From Lewinellaceae bacterium (lineage in GTDB: Bacteria; Bacteroidota; Bacteroidia; Chitinophagales; Saprospiraceae), in assembly GCA_016712415.1 (NCBI GenBank), contig JADJRC010000021.1:1-47800 (forward strand): a stretch of 47,800 bases of DNA. The letters are read 5' to 3'. Every line of letters begins with the position of its first letter. Position 1 is the stretch's first letter. The notes below the pieces were generated by a model. The model ran no database searches and had not been told where the DNA came from. It saw only the letters and a list, made by a program, of their open reading frames with translations. The position numbers and the translations under genes are program-made. Positions 1 to 8,025 of this stretch are shown here, piece by piece.

Positions 1-1041
1 GCATCATCAGGTGCAACAGATCCTCCCTGTGCAAATACACCGCCGCCGCAAGGGTAATGCTGCCCGTCCACAGCTAACTAAAACTCAGCGACGCCAGCGA
101 CCGCACGCCTGTATGCGGGGGGTCTTTCACCAGCCGGGCAAACACGCGCAACAGCAGCGAAGCGAACATGAAGCCGAGCATATTGCAGGCGTCGAGCAGC
201 CGGTAGGCGCCGGCATATACTTCCGCATGTGTCTTGCCGCCGGGCAGCAGTCGCTCCAGCAGCACCCCGTCGAGGCGGGTATAGGCAAACATCAGCAGGA
301 CAACCAGGGCATACGGATAACTTCTTTCGCAGCAGAAACAACACCACCGGTCGCCCTGCGCGCCAGTTTTTGGCCCACGACGGTCAGAATCGGAAATTCC
401 GCCTTCCACCGAAGCAGCCTGGAAAACGATCAGGACGGTCAGAGCACCCCCAGCGTCTGCGCCAGCGCGAATGTCTCAAATGGTAAAAGGTATGGCTGGG
501 AACGGATTGGCCCACAGCAATATACCGCAGGTTGCGAACATCAGCAACAATTTATCCAGGGTACAGGAAACTGTCAGAGTTGGTAATGCCCGAGCCCGGA
601 AAACATTGGACCGCAGGTACAAACCACCCGCACCAGTATCGAATTGAACAGAAGGATCAGCAAAGCGGCAGTCTGCGGCGACCGTAGCCGAGCAGCCCCA
701 GGCGACCAGCAGCGTAAGCGCCATATAAAGAATACCCAACAGTCCCTTTGGCGGCCAGCAGGTTCGGAAAATACTTGGGCAGGAGTTGCGCGCCTGCTGA
801 TATAGCGGTTGTTGAAGCCCTGAATGCCAAACTGCGTTGACGATCTGGAAAATATACCTCGGGCCCAGCAGCGCGAAATAAAGCCCGTAATCCGCTCCAA
901 TGCGGTTTTAAACGTCAGGTCAATCCCGAAAATGAACGCCGGTTTGATCAACAGGTTGATCAAAACCAGGAACAGGATGTTGATGATGAATTCGCGATTC
1001 AATGTTCTGGCGGCAGCGGCAGCAGGCGGTGCGTCTTGCAT
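1..1041 (-). pseudogene. Polysaccharide flippase-like membrane protein, frameshifted, cut by window edge
   Basis: The minus strand encodes a multi-pass membrane protein in several frames. It starts near 1041 with the hydrophobic stretch INILFLVLINLLIKPAFIFG, continues in another frame with FGIQGFNNRY, and later shows FAYTRLDGVLLERLLPGG and AYRLLDACNMLGFMFASLLL before running off the left edge. The order and wording of these segments resemble Wzx/MATE-type lipopolysaccharide or oligosaccharide flippases of Bacteroidota, which move lipid-linked glycans across the inner membrane. The pieces are separated by at least three frame changes. It follows the LolD-like gene on the same strand. Family assignment rests on recalled motifs; another MVF-superfamily transporter is possible. 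The breaks may be sequence errors. Confidence 0.65.
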
Positions 1042-1112
1042 GGCTGGCAGGTGCAAAGGTGGTGAAATCCGGCCACCTGGCAACAGATTTGCTCAAGATT
1101 CTACTTTTAGTA

Positions 1113-1785
1113 GCTTCGACAGGAATCGATCCTTCCACCCTTCAGCTGGAGCATGCGGCGGGTACGTCACGTATTTCGGGATCATGGGCAACAAGCACGA
1201 GCGTGGTGCCTGCCGTGCGGTTCAGATCGAAAGATCAGGGTCGACGATGCACCGCCGCGTTATCGGCGTCGAGGTTGCCCGCTCGGTTCGTCGGCGAAGA
1301 GTATTTTCGGGTTGTTGGAAAACGCGCGCGCGATGCACACATTTTCGCTTCTGTTCGCCACCCGAAAGTTGGGTAGTCAGATGGCGATCGAGCTGGTCGC
1401 CCAGGCCCACCCCCCGCCACTATAACATTGCCTCGGCGCCTGCTTCGCCGCAGCTCGAGCGGCACCATCAACATTGGGGAGGGCGGTGAGGGTCAAGACC
1501 AGCTGTTAAAATTGGGAAAACAAACCCGATATAGCGGTTGCGCACCTTCGGCGCGCTCGTTCTGAAAGGTTGTCGAGTTGAATATCGTTCTGTGCAACCG
1601 AACTGCTGGTCGCGCGGTCGAGTCCCGCACAAAGTCCGAGGTAGTGCTGTTTTGCCCGAACCGGAAGGCCCTACAATGGCGAAAGTGTCGCCCTGGGCCA
1701 TGTCAAAACTGACATCGTCGAGTACGGTGAGCGCATGGCCGGAGGCGGAGCGGTACTGTTTGGTAAGGTTGGAAGCGGATAGCAT
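1113..1785 (-). pseudogene. LolD/MacB-type ABC transporter ATP-binding protein, frameshifted
   Basis: The start at 1785 gives MLSASNLTKQYRSASG, typical of LolD-like ATPases. Walker A is seen as GPSGSGKT, the ABC signature as LSGGEQKR, and the H-loop region as GTTLVLVAHD near 1175. These parts lie in at least three frames, so the roughly 220-residue protein is not open as given. A base is also missing in the Walker A neighbourhood, which reads TALPRTL where TTLL is usual. The family powers lipoprotein release (LolCDE) or small-molecule and peptide efflux (MacB). The gene lies just upstream of the flippase on the same strand. LolD versus another member of the group cannot be settled without the partner permease. 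Confidence 0.75.
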
Positions 1786-1879
1786 TTTTGACAGTGGACG
1801 GTGGACGGTAGACGAGCGGGTTTTCTTTGAGTTAGCCTTTGGAAATGATTGATTAAAAATGGGGCAAGAAACGAACAGG

Positions 1880-2132
1880 TACATTCCGGAACGTGCAGCG
1901 TTTTCTGTAACCCGGAATGGTATTCCCGAACGCAGCGTTCTGTAACCCGGAATGGCATTCCTTAGGAACGTAGGGTTCTGTCCGGAATCACATTCCGGAA
2001 CGCAGCGTCCTGTAATCCCGGAATGGTATTCCGGGAACGCAGCGTTCTGTAACCCGGAATGGCATTCCGGAACGCAGTTGTTCTGCAATCCGGAATGGTA
2101 TCCCGAACGCGAAATACCATTCCGCGATACAT
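1880..2132. repeat. Tandem palindromic repeat, about six imperfect units of 35-37 nt
   Basis: The stretch repeats a unit of the form GTAACCCGGAATGG followed by (T/C)ATTCCGGAACGCAGCGTTCT. The core GGAATGGNATTCC is palindromic, and GAACGCAGCGTTC is a second palindrome within the unit. Units vary by substitutions and one- or two-base indels. There are no unique spacers, so it is not a CRISPR array. It fills the intergenic space between the LolD-like gene and a small gene and holds no convincing coding region. Confidence 0.9.
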
Positions 2133-2221
2133 TTCTGCGGCTATTTTAAAATCACATAAACATACGCGATTTGCATTTGATTATAGGGGTTTGAAAGCAG
2201 ACGGAAGTGCCTGGTTTTAGA

Positions 2222-2262
2222 TAAACAAACCCCCGCTCGTGGTGACGACGATGGTTTGTTTA
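2222..2262 (-). terminator. Possible hairpin terminator (AAACAAACC...GGTTTGTTT)
   Basis: Nine-base arms AAACAAACC and GGTTTGTTT flank a GC-rich loop that can itself partly pair. The hairpin lies just downstream of the small minus-strand gene ending at 2281. There is no strong T-run, so termination is an inference. A second inverted repeat (GAAGCCTC/GAGGCTTC, 2269-2295) overlaps the stop codon of that gene. Confidence 0.4.
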
Positions 2263-2280
2263 GTTTTGGAAGCCTCTGTT

Positions 2281-2515
2281 TTAGAGCGAGGCTTCGAAAG
2301 CCGTTTTTGTGCTGTATTGCAAGATGTTGTTCAGTGCAGCGTTGGACGGGTTGAACCTGGCTTTAGGGAGTTGGACTTTGCGAGCAGGAGAGCAGTCGAA
2401 CATTTCGCGCATTTCCGGATTTTCTTCAATCTGGTTAGCCATTTCTACTGCTTCTGGCTGGTATTTCGTGGTACAGAAACCGCACCAAGGCGTTCATTAT
2501 GTAGTTTTCTTCCAT
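2281..2515 (-). pseudogene. Small conserved hypothetical protein, one frameshift
   Basis: From ATG at 2515 the product begins MEENYIMNALVRFLYHE. After one frame change it continues AVEMANQIEENPEMREMF, then LPKARFNPSNAALNNILQYS, and stops at 2281. The joined product would be about 77 residues, acidic in the middle and without a signal peptide. I recall similar short proteins in Saprospiraceae-type genomes but know no function. One indel near 2445 separates the two halves. The short, ordered, compositionally coherent halves argue for a real gene. Confidence 0.55.
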
Positions 2516-2704
2516 AGGCGTTTGTAAGCCGTTTGATTTAAAATTTTCGTTTAAAATCTCTCCTAAAACAGCAGGAGGCCAATTCTTTATTGCCTCTTTT
2601 TGAGAAAATTATTTCGGATTTTAACATTTGGTTGATTAAGGAAGGTTAGGGATTGAGAGGTTGAGAAGATGTAGAAGCCGCTCGCCTCCTCAACCTCTAA
2701 CCCT

Positions 2705-4990
2705 TCAATTCAAAATCACCACTTTCGTGACGATGGTATCGGGCGAATCGAAGATCCCGAACTCGTCGCAATATCAGGTACACGCCCGAAGATGCCCTTC
2801 TACCGAGGTAGTCGCGTCCGTTCCAGACGGCTTGCCCGCCCAGAGCCTGCTTCGTACACGAGGTTGCCAGTAGCGTCCGTGATTTTGATGCCGGCATCGC
2901 GGGGCAAGGCCGTAAATCGCGATAGGGCCATCGTAGTCAGGACGTACAGGATTGGGGGAAGCGTAGGCCATGGGGTTGTTGATGCGGCCTCCCTTCAGTG
3001 GTTTGCCGCGCACGCGAAAAGCACGCCTTTTTGGGTGCCGATCCAGGCTTCGCCAGCTTCCGGGTCAATGGCGATGTCGGTGATGCTGTTGTCGAACAGG
3101 GGCTGTTGCTCGTCGTGAAGCGCGCGATTTGTGTGAGGGCGTCGGGCGACTGCACGAAAAATGCCATTGTTCGTGCCAAACCATTTTCGGTTGGCGCTAT
3201 CTATGGCGATGGTGTTAACGTTCTCTGTTTCAAGTAAATAAGCGTTGAAGCCGTCCACGTTACGATGCGGCGCGGCCTGTGCAGGATGCGTCGAACACGT
3301 TGCTGCCGCACTCGAAAACTGACGGCCCCTTGCCGCGCCGACCCACACATCGCCCTCGAGGTCAACGGCAACGTCTACACGGAGTTGGTGGGCAACACGC
3401 TGTTGGAGGTATTGATAAGGCGATAGCGGTCGTCGGAAGGATTGTCAATATCCCGCCCGCTGTCATACACAAGCACGCCGCCGTTGAAGGCGACGACAAA
3501 CCATTTGTAGCCGTTTGATCTACGGCTACTTGCAAAAGGTTGTTGGTCAGCGGCGGAAAAATTGCGGATGGTGCCATCGGCTTTCAGGACAGCGATGGGC
3601 GACCCGGCGTCGTAGTTGGAAAGCCAAAGATTTTGTTGTCCGCATCGAATGCGACACCGCCGATGGCTGTCCCCCTGGATGACTGGCATCCTGAAGGATG
3701 GAATTCGTTTTGTCATAACGTTTGGGGTGCTGCCGCCGGCAGTGGACGCCAGCAAGCCGCCGACAAAACTTCCCACACGAAATTTATCCTCGGGAGGGCG
3801 CGACGCGCCACATGGAGAATTGGCAATCTTCCAAGCCAGTTTGGGTCGATTTGTTAAAACGCCGCCATTGTTGTTTTCAAAAATAAAATTTAAGGCCCCA
3901 ATGAGCGCAAATTCGGTTGGCGCCCGGCGTGGCGATGTACACGCTGCCATTCCGATGGCGATTCGGAGGAATGTTCGAGAAAGGGCGAGTTGAAACTGAA
4001 TTTTCGCATTTCGTCACTTGTGGTCGTAAAATCGGAACTCGTCGTTTTGGTCGGCAAACCAGAATTTCTTCGGACCATCTTCCACGCCGTAAAGCGGAAT
4101 TCAGCCAGACATGGGCCAAAAATCGGGTAAGACGCACCGGAAGATTCCAAATAATCCACCGTGCCGATACCGAAATTATTTTCATTGGCCCAGGCGACCA
4201 TTAGGCCGGGGCCTTCGGCAGTCAGGTATTTGACAGTTCGGTTGGTTTGGCTGGCGATTTCGCCACTGCTGCCCGTCGTAACTGTACAAGGTTTTTTCGA
4301 TGCCGAGCCAGAGTTTGCCATCCCAGGTGGCGAGACAGTTTACATCTGAGCCTGCGGGAAATCCCGCGCTCGCACCGAGCGTTTCCCAACGGCTGAAATC
4401 TTCGGGGACGATCGTCGCTCAGTTGACGAAACAACCCTTCCCCGTACCGACGTACACGTTGTTGCGAAATCGCTAACCGATGCTCACCGCCACATCGAAA
4501 GTCCGGTACCCCAATTTCCGCCTTTCCGAGGTTAGAGTTTGCAACTCCAAATCGCTGGCGAGTAGGCTTTCCCTTCAAAGGCGACGTCGTTAATCTGTTT
4601 GTCAGCCGCTATGTTGATGTTTTTTTTTGTTGTTGAAGGTAATTTGACCACCAGCCCGTTGGCCGGGTGATGATGGTCCAGTGCCGCTGGTGTAAGCCAG
4701 ACGAGCATTTCGGCAGCCTTGCTGTAACGAATCAGGCGCACGCCGACATCACTCAGGCCTCTACCTCGGACAGAAAACGCTGCGAACGGTCGGCCTTGTA
4801 ATTTCCCACTACTGCCCACTCGGTCGCAAAATAAACCTTTTGAATCGCTCTGGGTGTCGCAGGTCGAGCGTTGCCAGGGCAGGTGTTGGCGCTAGTCGCC
4901 TATTTTAAGCGGCGGAAACCCACCAACTGCCTGGGCAAAGAGGTGCTGGCACGAAACAGGGACAAGATAAAAGGGCGGTATAAATCGCAT
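2705..4990 (-). pseudogene. porZ: PorZ-like T9SS beta-propeller protein, one internal stop and several frameshifts
   Basis: The ATG at 4990 opens a signal peptide (MRFIPPFYLV, then LFAQAVGG). The mature start reads KIGD-stop-RQHLPWQR, where the TAG probably replaces a TGG Trp codon. Later pieces show YFATEWAVV, RFLSEVE, GLSDVGVRLIRYSKAAEML and INDVAFEGKAY, as in PorZ N-terminal propellers. Propeller repeats follow (NTIAIDSANRKWFGTNNGIF, DIAIDPEAGEAWIGTQKGVL). The C-terminal domain has LGGQAVWNGRDYLGR and SSGVYLIL and ends at 2705. Total length, about 762 codons, fits PorZ, which in Porphyromonas gingivalis belongs to the surface complex attaching T9SS cargo to anionic LPS. A generic propeller T9SS cargo protein is the alternative. 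Confidence 0.65.
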
Positions 4991-5138
4991 AGTGGCTGGG
5001 ATAATCCACTGTTTTAGCGGATGGATAGAGCCTTGATGCACGGCAGCAGTATGGTCGCCTGTTCCTTTTTCATTTTCCAGTTTGGAGCGCGGCTGCTTTA
5101 TATGTATAGCGCCACGCGTTTAATATTGCGGTGCACAT

Positions 5139-5924
5139 TTGAAAACGACACCTTCCTTCATCCAACCGGTCGTGGTCATGCCTTCCGGTGTCAAAAATAC
5201 AGAGCGTTTGAAAGCGGCAATAAAACGGCTCCTGAAATCGCTACCCATCGCGTTTACGCAGAACCAGCGTTATGACTCCGGCAGACGCTACAGGTCATAC
5301 GCAAGTGTGCACACCCGGTCGTAACCGCATCGATGTAGGCGCCACAAGGGAGATCCCATGACCAGTTCATCAACATGCACCGGAGGGGACGCATTTCGGC
5401 TACGAGCCGATCCTGACCATTCCATGGACCTCGTGAAAAAATACGCAGGCGTGCCCAACGCCATTTGTCCGACATTGCGCTGTCCGACAGGGCGGGGACT
5501 TCCAGTTTCAACGACGTGGTGAGCAACCCCTCCTACAGCGGCCCGGTAAACGAACTTACGACCATCCGAACGAGCAGACACTCCAGATTACGGTTAGAAA
5601 CCGAACGGCTCGACGCATTGATCCCCCGCCGACCGGAGTATCGACCCGATCAAGATTGACGTGGGAAGGCGGCGAACCGTTGGTACTGAAAGGAGCGGGC
5701 CCGACGCTGGAGCGCCAAAAACCTGAAGCCGTCATCTTCCGACACGGCCTTGGCGCATCGGAACCAGCCGGCGCCACGCCCGAGCAAGGTACGATCTGCC
5801 TTGACGGTTGCGGCCTGCAGGTATCCCTGATGGGGCGTTTTATAAAATGAAACGGCGTTGTCGCGGGAGGAATTTTGGTTGCGGCACTATTACGGACAAA
5901 CTGAACTACTACTTCATTGCCTAG
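5139..5924 (+). pseudogene. FkbM-family methyltransferase, frameshifted
   Basis: The N-terminal part reads MKTTPSFIQPVVVMPSG from a TTG at 5139 (start uncertain). After frame changes one can read IDVGA (SAM-binding loop region), FGYEPI, DLVKKYAGVPNA, IALSDRAGTSSF and VVSNPSYSG, and later an IDLIKIDVEGGE-like segment near 5640 and ATPEQ. This order is that of FkbM-type (Methyltransf_21) enzymes, SAM-dependent O-methyltransferases often found among glycan genes. It stops at 5924 with a TAG that overlaps the stop of convergent nadD. At least five indels break it. A role in surface polysaccharide is suggested only by the flippase about 4 kb away. Confidence 0.7.
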
Positions 5925-6509
5925 CCCTGACCCCGGTAGAGCGTGCCCGATTCGAGGTATTCCATACGGCATCGGGCACCAGGTAGCGCACTGATTTTCC
6001 CCCGGTGCGCAGGCATTCCCGACATAGGTAGCGGAAATATCGGGAGCAGAGCGCCTGCACAGGCGCACGCGCAGCGCGGCAAGCGCTCCGGCGTCGAACG
6101 AGGGGTGGGCGTTCGTACACATATATCGTAACCGGCGAGCAAGAAATTGTAGTTTTTTCCACCGTGTAGCGACGCGAGGTTATCGCCGCCCATGACAAGG
6201 GCGAACTCCTGGTCCGGATATTTTTCCTTGAGGAAAGACAGGGTGTCGATGTGGTAGGAGGGTTTGGGCAGGTCGAACCCACATTAGAGGCCTGCAATTC
6301 GAAGTTGTGTCGCCGATGCCCAGTCGGACGAGATGCAGCCGGTCGTGGTCCCGTGCCAGCGTTTTTGGTTTCAGGGGTTCTGCGGACTCACGACAGTTTT
6401 CGAAACCTTGTCCAGATCGGTCCGTGTTGCCATAAAGTTGGCGATGATCAGGTGGCCGACATGGACGGGCTGAAAGAGCCGAAGAAGAGTCCGATTTTAT
6501 GGTCGTCAT
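5921..6509 (-). pseudogene. nadD: Nicotinate-nucleotide adenylyltransferase (NadD), frameshifted
   Basis: The ATG at 6509 gives MTTIK. The next codons in a shifted frame restore IGLFFGSF and HVGHLIIANFMATRTD, the nucleotidyltransferase (G/S)xFxPxHxGH region. Later segments are FALVMGGDNLASLH and SVRYLVPDAVW, then ESGTLYRGQG and the stop at 5921. NadD converts nicotinate mononucleotide to deamido-NAD in the cytoplasm. About 196 codons matches the family. Multiple indels interrupt it although the enzyme is normally essential, so sequence error is likely. It lies downstream of rbfA, separated by a repeat that overlaps its start. Confidence 0.85.
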
Positions 6510-6625
6510 TCGTCATTCGTCATTATCGCCGTTCGTCATGACGTCATTCGTCATTTGGCCCAATGACGATAATGACGAATGACGAATGACGATAATGACG
6601 ACGATGACGATAATATCGATTATTT
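6500..6625. repeat. ATGACGA-type heptamer repeat forming a large inverted repeat at the nadD start
   Basis: On the minus strand the nadD start is preceded by consecutive ATGACGA heptamers, the last of which supplies the start ATG. On the plus strand, GTCATTCGTCATTCGTCATT (about 6507-6526) is mirrored by its complement at about 6572-6592, followed by further GACGATAAT units. The result is a long hairpin between rbfA and nadD. The array may also supply a repeat-encoded tail to RbfA. Confidence 0.8.
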
Positions 6626-6983
6626 CCCAAATTTTATCCTCCTCATTGACCCGGCTGAGCAGGGCATCCACGCGGTACATTTCGTCGATGGTGTCGTCGA
6701 GGAAAATTGAGTTCGGTACGCGGCGCATTTGTTTGCCGACTTGAAGCCAGGGCCGGTGCAGGCGGGGAGGTTGTCTTTCGAGTTCGAGGATCACCTCCCG
6801 TTTGTTTTCGGTGCCATATACACTTACGTAGATTTTGGCCACGAGCAGGTCGGGGGTCACGTGACCACCGTGACCGTCACGAGTTTATCGCGGCTATAGA
6901 TATTGCTGCCTTCTTCGGTAAGCAGCATGCCGAAATAACGCCGGAGTGGTTTCGCCCATCTGTTTTTGACGGATACTTTCCAT
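6513..6983 (-). pseudogene. rbfA: Ribosome-binding factor A (RbfA), frameshifted
   Basis: The start at 6983 reads MESIRQKQMGETTPALF. A shifted frame then reads RRYFGMLLTEEGSNIYSRDK and LVTVTVVT, followed by TPDLLVAKIYVSVYGTENK, VGKQMRRVPN, FLDDTIDEMYRVDALLSRV and NEEDKIWE. These are the KH-type RbfA landmarks. RbfA binds the 30S subunit in late maturation. The conserved domain ends near 6630. Beyond that the open frame runs into the heptamer repeat as a low-complexity Ile/Val tail, which is probably not native. At least three indels. A -7 motif lies upstream at 7045-7052. Confidence 0.8.
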
Positions 6984-7044
6984 ACTAGTATGAGTTGAGT
7001 GGTTGAGGTTGGGTGTGAACGGTTTTTTACGCCTGAAAGTGCCA

Positions 7045-7052
7045 CAAAGGTA
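7045..7052 (-). promoter_or_regulatory. Candidate promoter -7 element (TACCTTTG) for rbfA
   Basis: On the minus strand the octamer TACCTTTG fits the Bacteroidota -7 consensus TAnnTTTG and lies about 60 nt upstream of the rbfA start. No clear -33 TTG box at the usual spacing is visible. Confidence 0.45.
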
Positions 7053-7130
7053 CACCGATACAAACTATTTTTTCCGGAGTTTGTTTACAGGGGCAAAATC
7101 CAAATAATTATTGGAAAATTTCCTAGGGGT

Positions 7131-7159
7131 TGATTTTGGAAGGAGTCGATGTATCTTTG
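7131..7159 (+). promoter_or_regulatory. Candidate promoter for the tRNA cluster (TTG, 18 nt, TATCTTTG)
   Basis: TATCTTTG at 7152-7159 matches TAnnTTTG, and a TTG at 7131-7133 lies 18 nt upstream, close to the -33/-7 spacing of Bacteroidota sigma-A promoters. The first tRNA-like unit begins about 30 nt downstream. Confidence 0.55.
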
Positions 7160-7188
7160 CCCCCCGCTTTTTAAGCGAGCATACCCCA

Positions 7189-7259
7189 ATACCCTCGGTG
7201 TCTCCGGTCGGTAGAGCCCCGGTTTTATCGGGAGATTCATGATCTGAGTTGAAGCTATC
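7189..7259 (+). tRNA. Degenerate tRNA-Lys-like copy 1
   Basis: The unit resembles the intact-looking tRNA-Lys downstream: GGTCGGTAGAGC in the D arm, a CCGGTTTTATCGG anticodon arm with TTT at the anticodon position, and GATCTGAGTT in the T arm. Stems are imperfect. The next copy abuts with essentially no spacer. It could be a decayed tandem duplicate or a poorly called real tRNA. Confidence 0.45.
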
Positions 7260-7331
7260 ATGACACCGTGTTTCAGTCGGTGAGTATTCTGATTTTATCG
7301 GGAGCGTCATTGATTCGAGTTGACGTTATCA
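7260..7331 (+). tRNA. Degenerate tRNA-Lys-like copy 2
   Basis: This copy has TTTCAGTCGGTGAGTA in the D arm, CTGATTTTATCGG in the anticodon arm (TTT anticodon) and a recognisable T-arm core GATTCGAGTT. The TTTT of the anticodon loop lies 70 nt after that of copy 1 and about 72 nt before that of copy 3, so the three units are head-to-tail. Confidence 0.5.
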
Positions 7332-7405
7332 GCGACCCTGCTTCAGTTGGTAGAGCACCTTGACTTTTTAATCAAGGAGTCATGGGTTCGAGTCCCATCG
7401 ATCAC
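7332..7405 (+). tRNA. tRNA-Lys (UUU)
   Basis: TTCAGTTGGTAGAGCA (D arm), the CTTGA/TCAAG anticodon stem, GGTTCGAGTCCC (T arm) and the 3' end ATCAC mark a tRNA-Lys. The anticodon loop has five T residues where four are expected, making an 8-nt loop. The 5' acceptor strand pairs poorly with the 3' strand (CGATCAC). Both defects look like small sequence errors in a real gene. A strong terminator follows. Confidence 0.85.
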
Positions 7406-7419
7406 AGCAAACACAAATT

Positions 7420-7459
7420 AGCCCTTGTAAGTCAATCGCTTACGAGGGCTTTTTTGTTT
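7420..7459 (+). terminator. Rho-independent terminator after the tRNA cluster
   Basis: AGCCCTTGTAAG and CTTACGAGGGCT form a 12-bp stem (one G-T wobble) with a 7-nt loop, followed by a run of six T residues and TTTT after a G. It lies 15 nt past the tRNA-Lys 3' end. Confidence 0.9.
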
Positions 7460-7496
7460 TGGTTGTCGTGAGGGTTGTCGTTTTGATGGGTTTTAG

Positions 7497-7742
7497 AGGA
7501 TAAGCCCATGTTTCACGGAAAGTATGCATTGAAGTGCGGCTTTGAATCGGCTAAAAGAGACTTGGCAAAGGCATTGTCTAGTGGTTGTCTACCGCTATAC
7601 TCTTTCCGGGCACTTATTTTTGATTAACAATTGACGAAAGTCAGTATCCATGTATTGGCCTCAGCCATCGGAGTACGATCAAGTCCGGGTGGCGGTTTTC
7701 GACGTTGCAGGGCTTTTTCTAAAATTGTGGACGACCAATTAA
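7497..7742 (-). pseudogene. IS3-family transposase (OrfB, rve domain) remnant
   Basis: Minus-strand translation gives LEKALQRRKPPPGL, then in shifted frames a damaged SD..GGQYMDTDFRQLLIKNKC and GRQPLDNAFAKSLL. These match the order PPPGL, HSDRGGQY, and W/LDNAxAESF around the second Asp and the Glu of IS3-family integrase domains. Only about 80 codons remain. No inverted repeats are recognisable. The surrounding bases from 7460 to 7862 hold nothing else that I can identify. Confidence 0.6.
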
Positions 7743-7862
7743 TTCCGCGCTTAAAGAAAGACTAATCGTCCAGCCCACAATCAGACGACTAAAACAGATC
7801 CATCCAGGTGGCCAGATAAGCCCATTTTCCGTTGGGTAAGGGCAAATGTTTATTCCGGAGCA

Positions 7863-8008
7863 TCTGGTTCTTCGTCAATTTTGGTGATACCCTCTTTTCA
7901 TTTTCAGCAAAAAGTACAAAACCATACAAAATTGTTCATTTGCCAAGGTTTAAAGGGAACTATCATTTCGGATAAATTGCTCTTCACCAAAATTGACGAA
8001 GAACCAGA
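7863..8008. mobile_element. Miniature inverted-repeat element, 25-bp perfect terminal repeats
   Basis: TCTGGTTCTTCGTCAATTTT plus GGTGA (7863-7887) is repeated exactly in inverse orientation at 7984-8008. Outward the similarity continues with mismatches (TTTATTCCGGAGCA versus TTTGTTCGGAGTG), so arms of about 38 bp are possible. The 96-nt interior has no coding capacity. The structure is that of a MITE or solo-end derivative of an insertion sequence. I recall ISL3-type ends with similar wording but cannot verify it. It lies 18 nt downstream of the TPR-CHAT stop codon. Confidence 0.75.
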
Positions 8009-8025
8009 CACTCCGAACAAACAAC

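Noticed and set aside
824..1489. 221-codon plus-strand open frame
   Set aside because: Antisense to the flippase and LolD-like fragments, whose motifs are clear on the minus strand.
1880..2132. Possible CRISPR array
   Set aside because: Units are contiguous and imperfect, with no unique spacers and no cas genes in the window.
7065..7310. 81-codon minus-strand open frame
   Set aside because: It overlaps the tRNA-Lys-like units and promoter and has no protein-like features.
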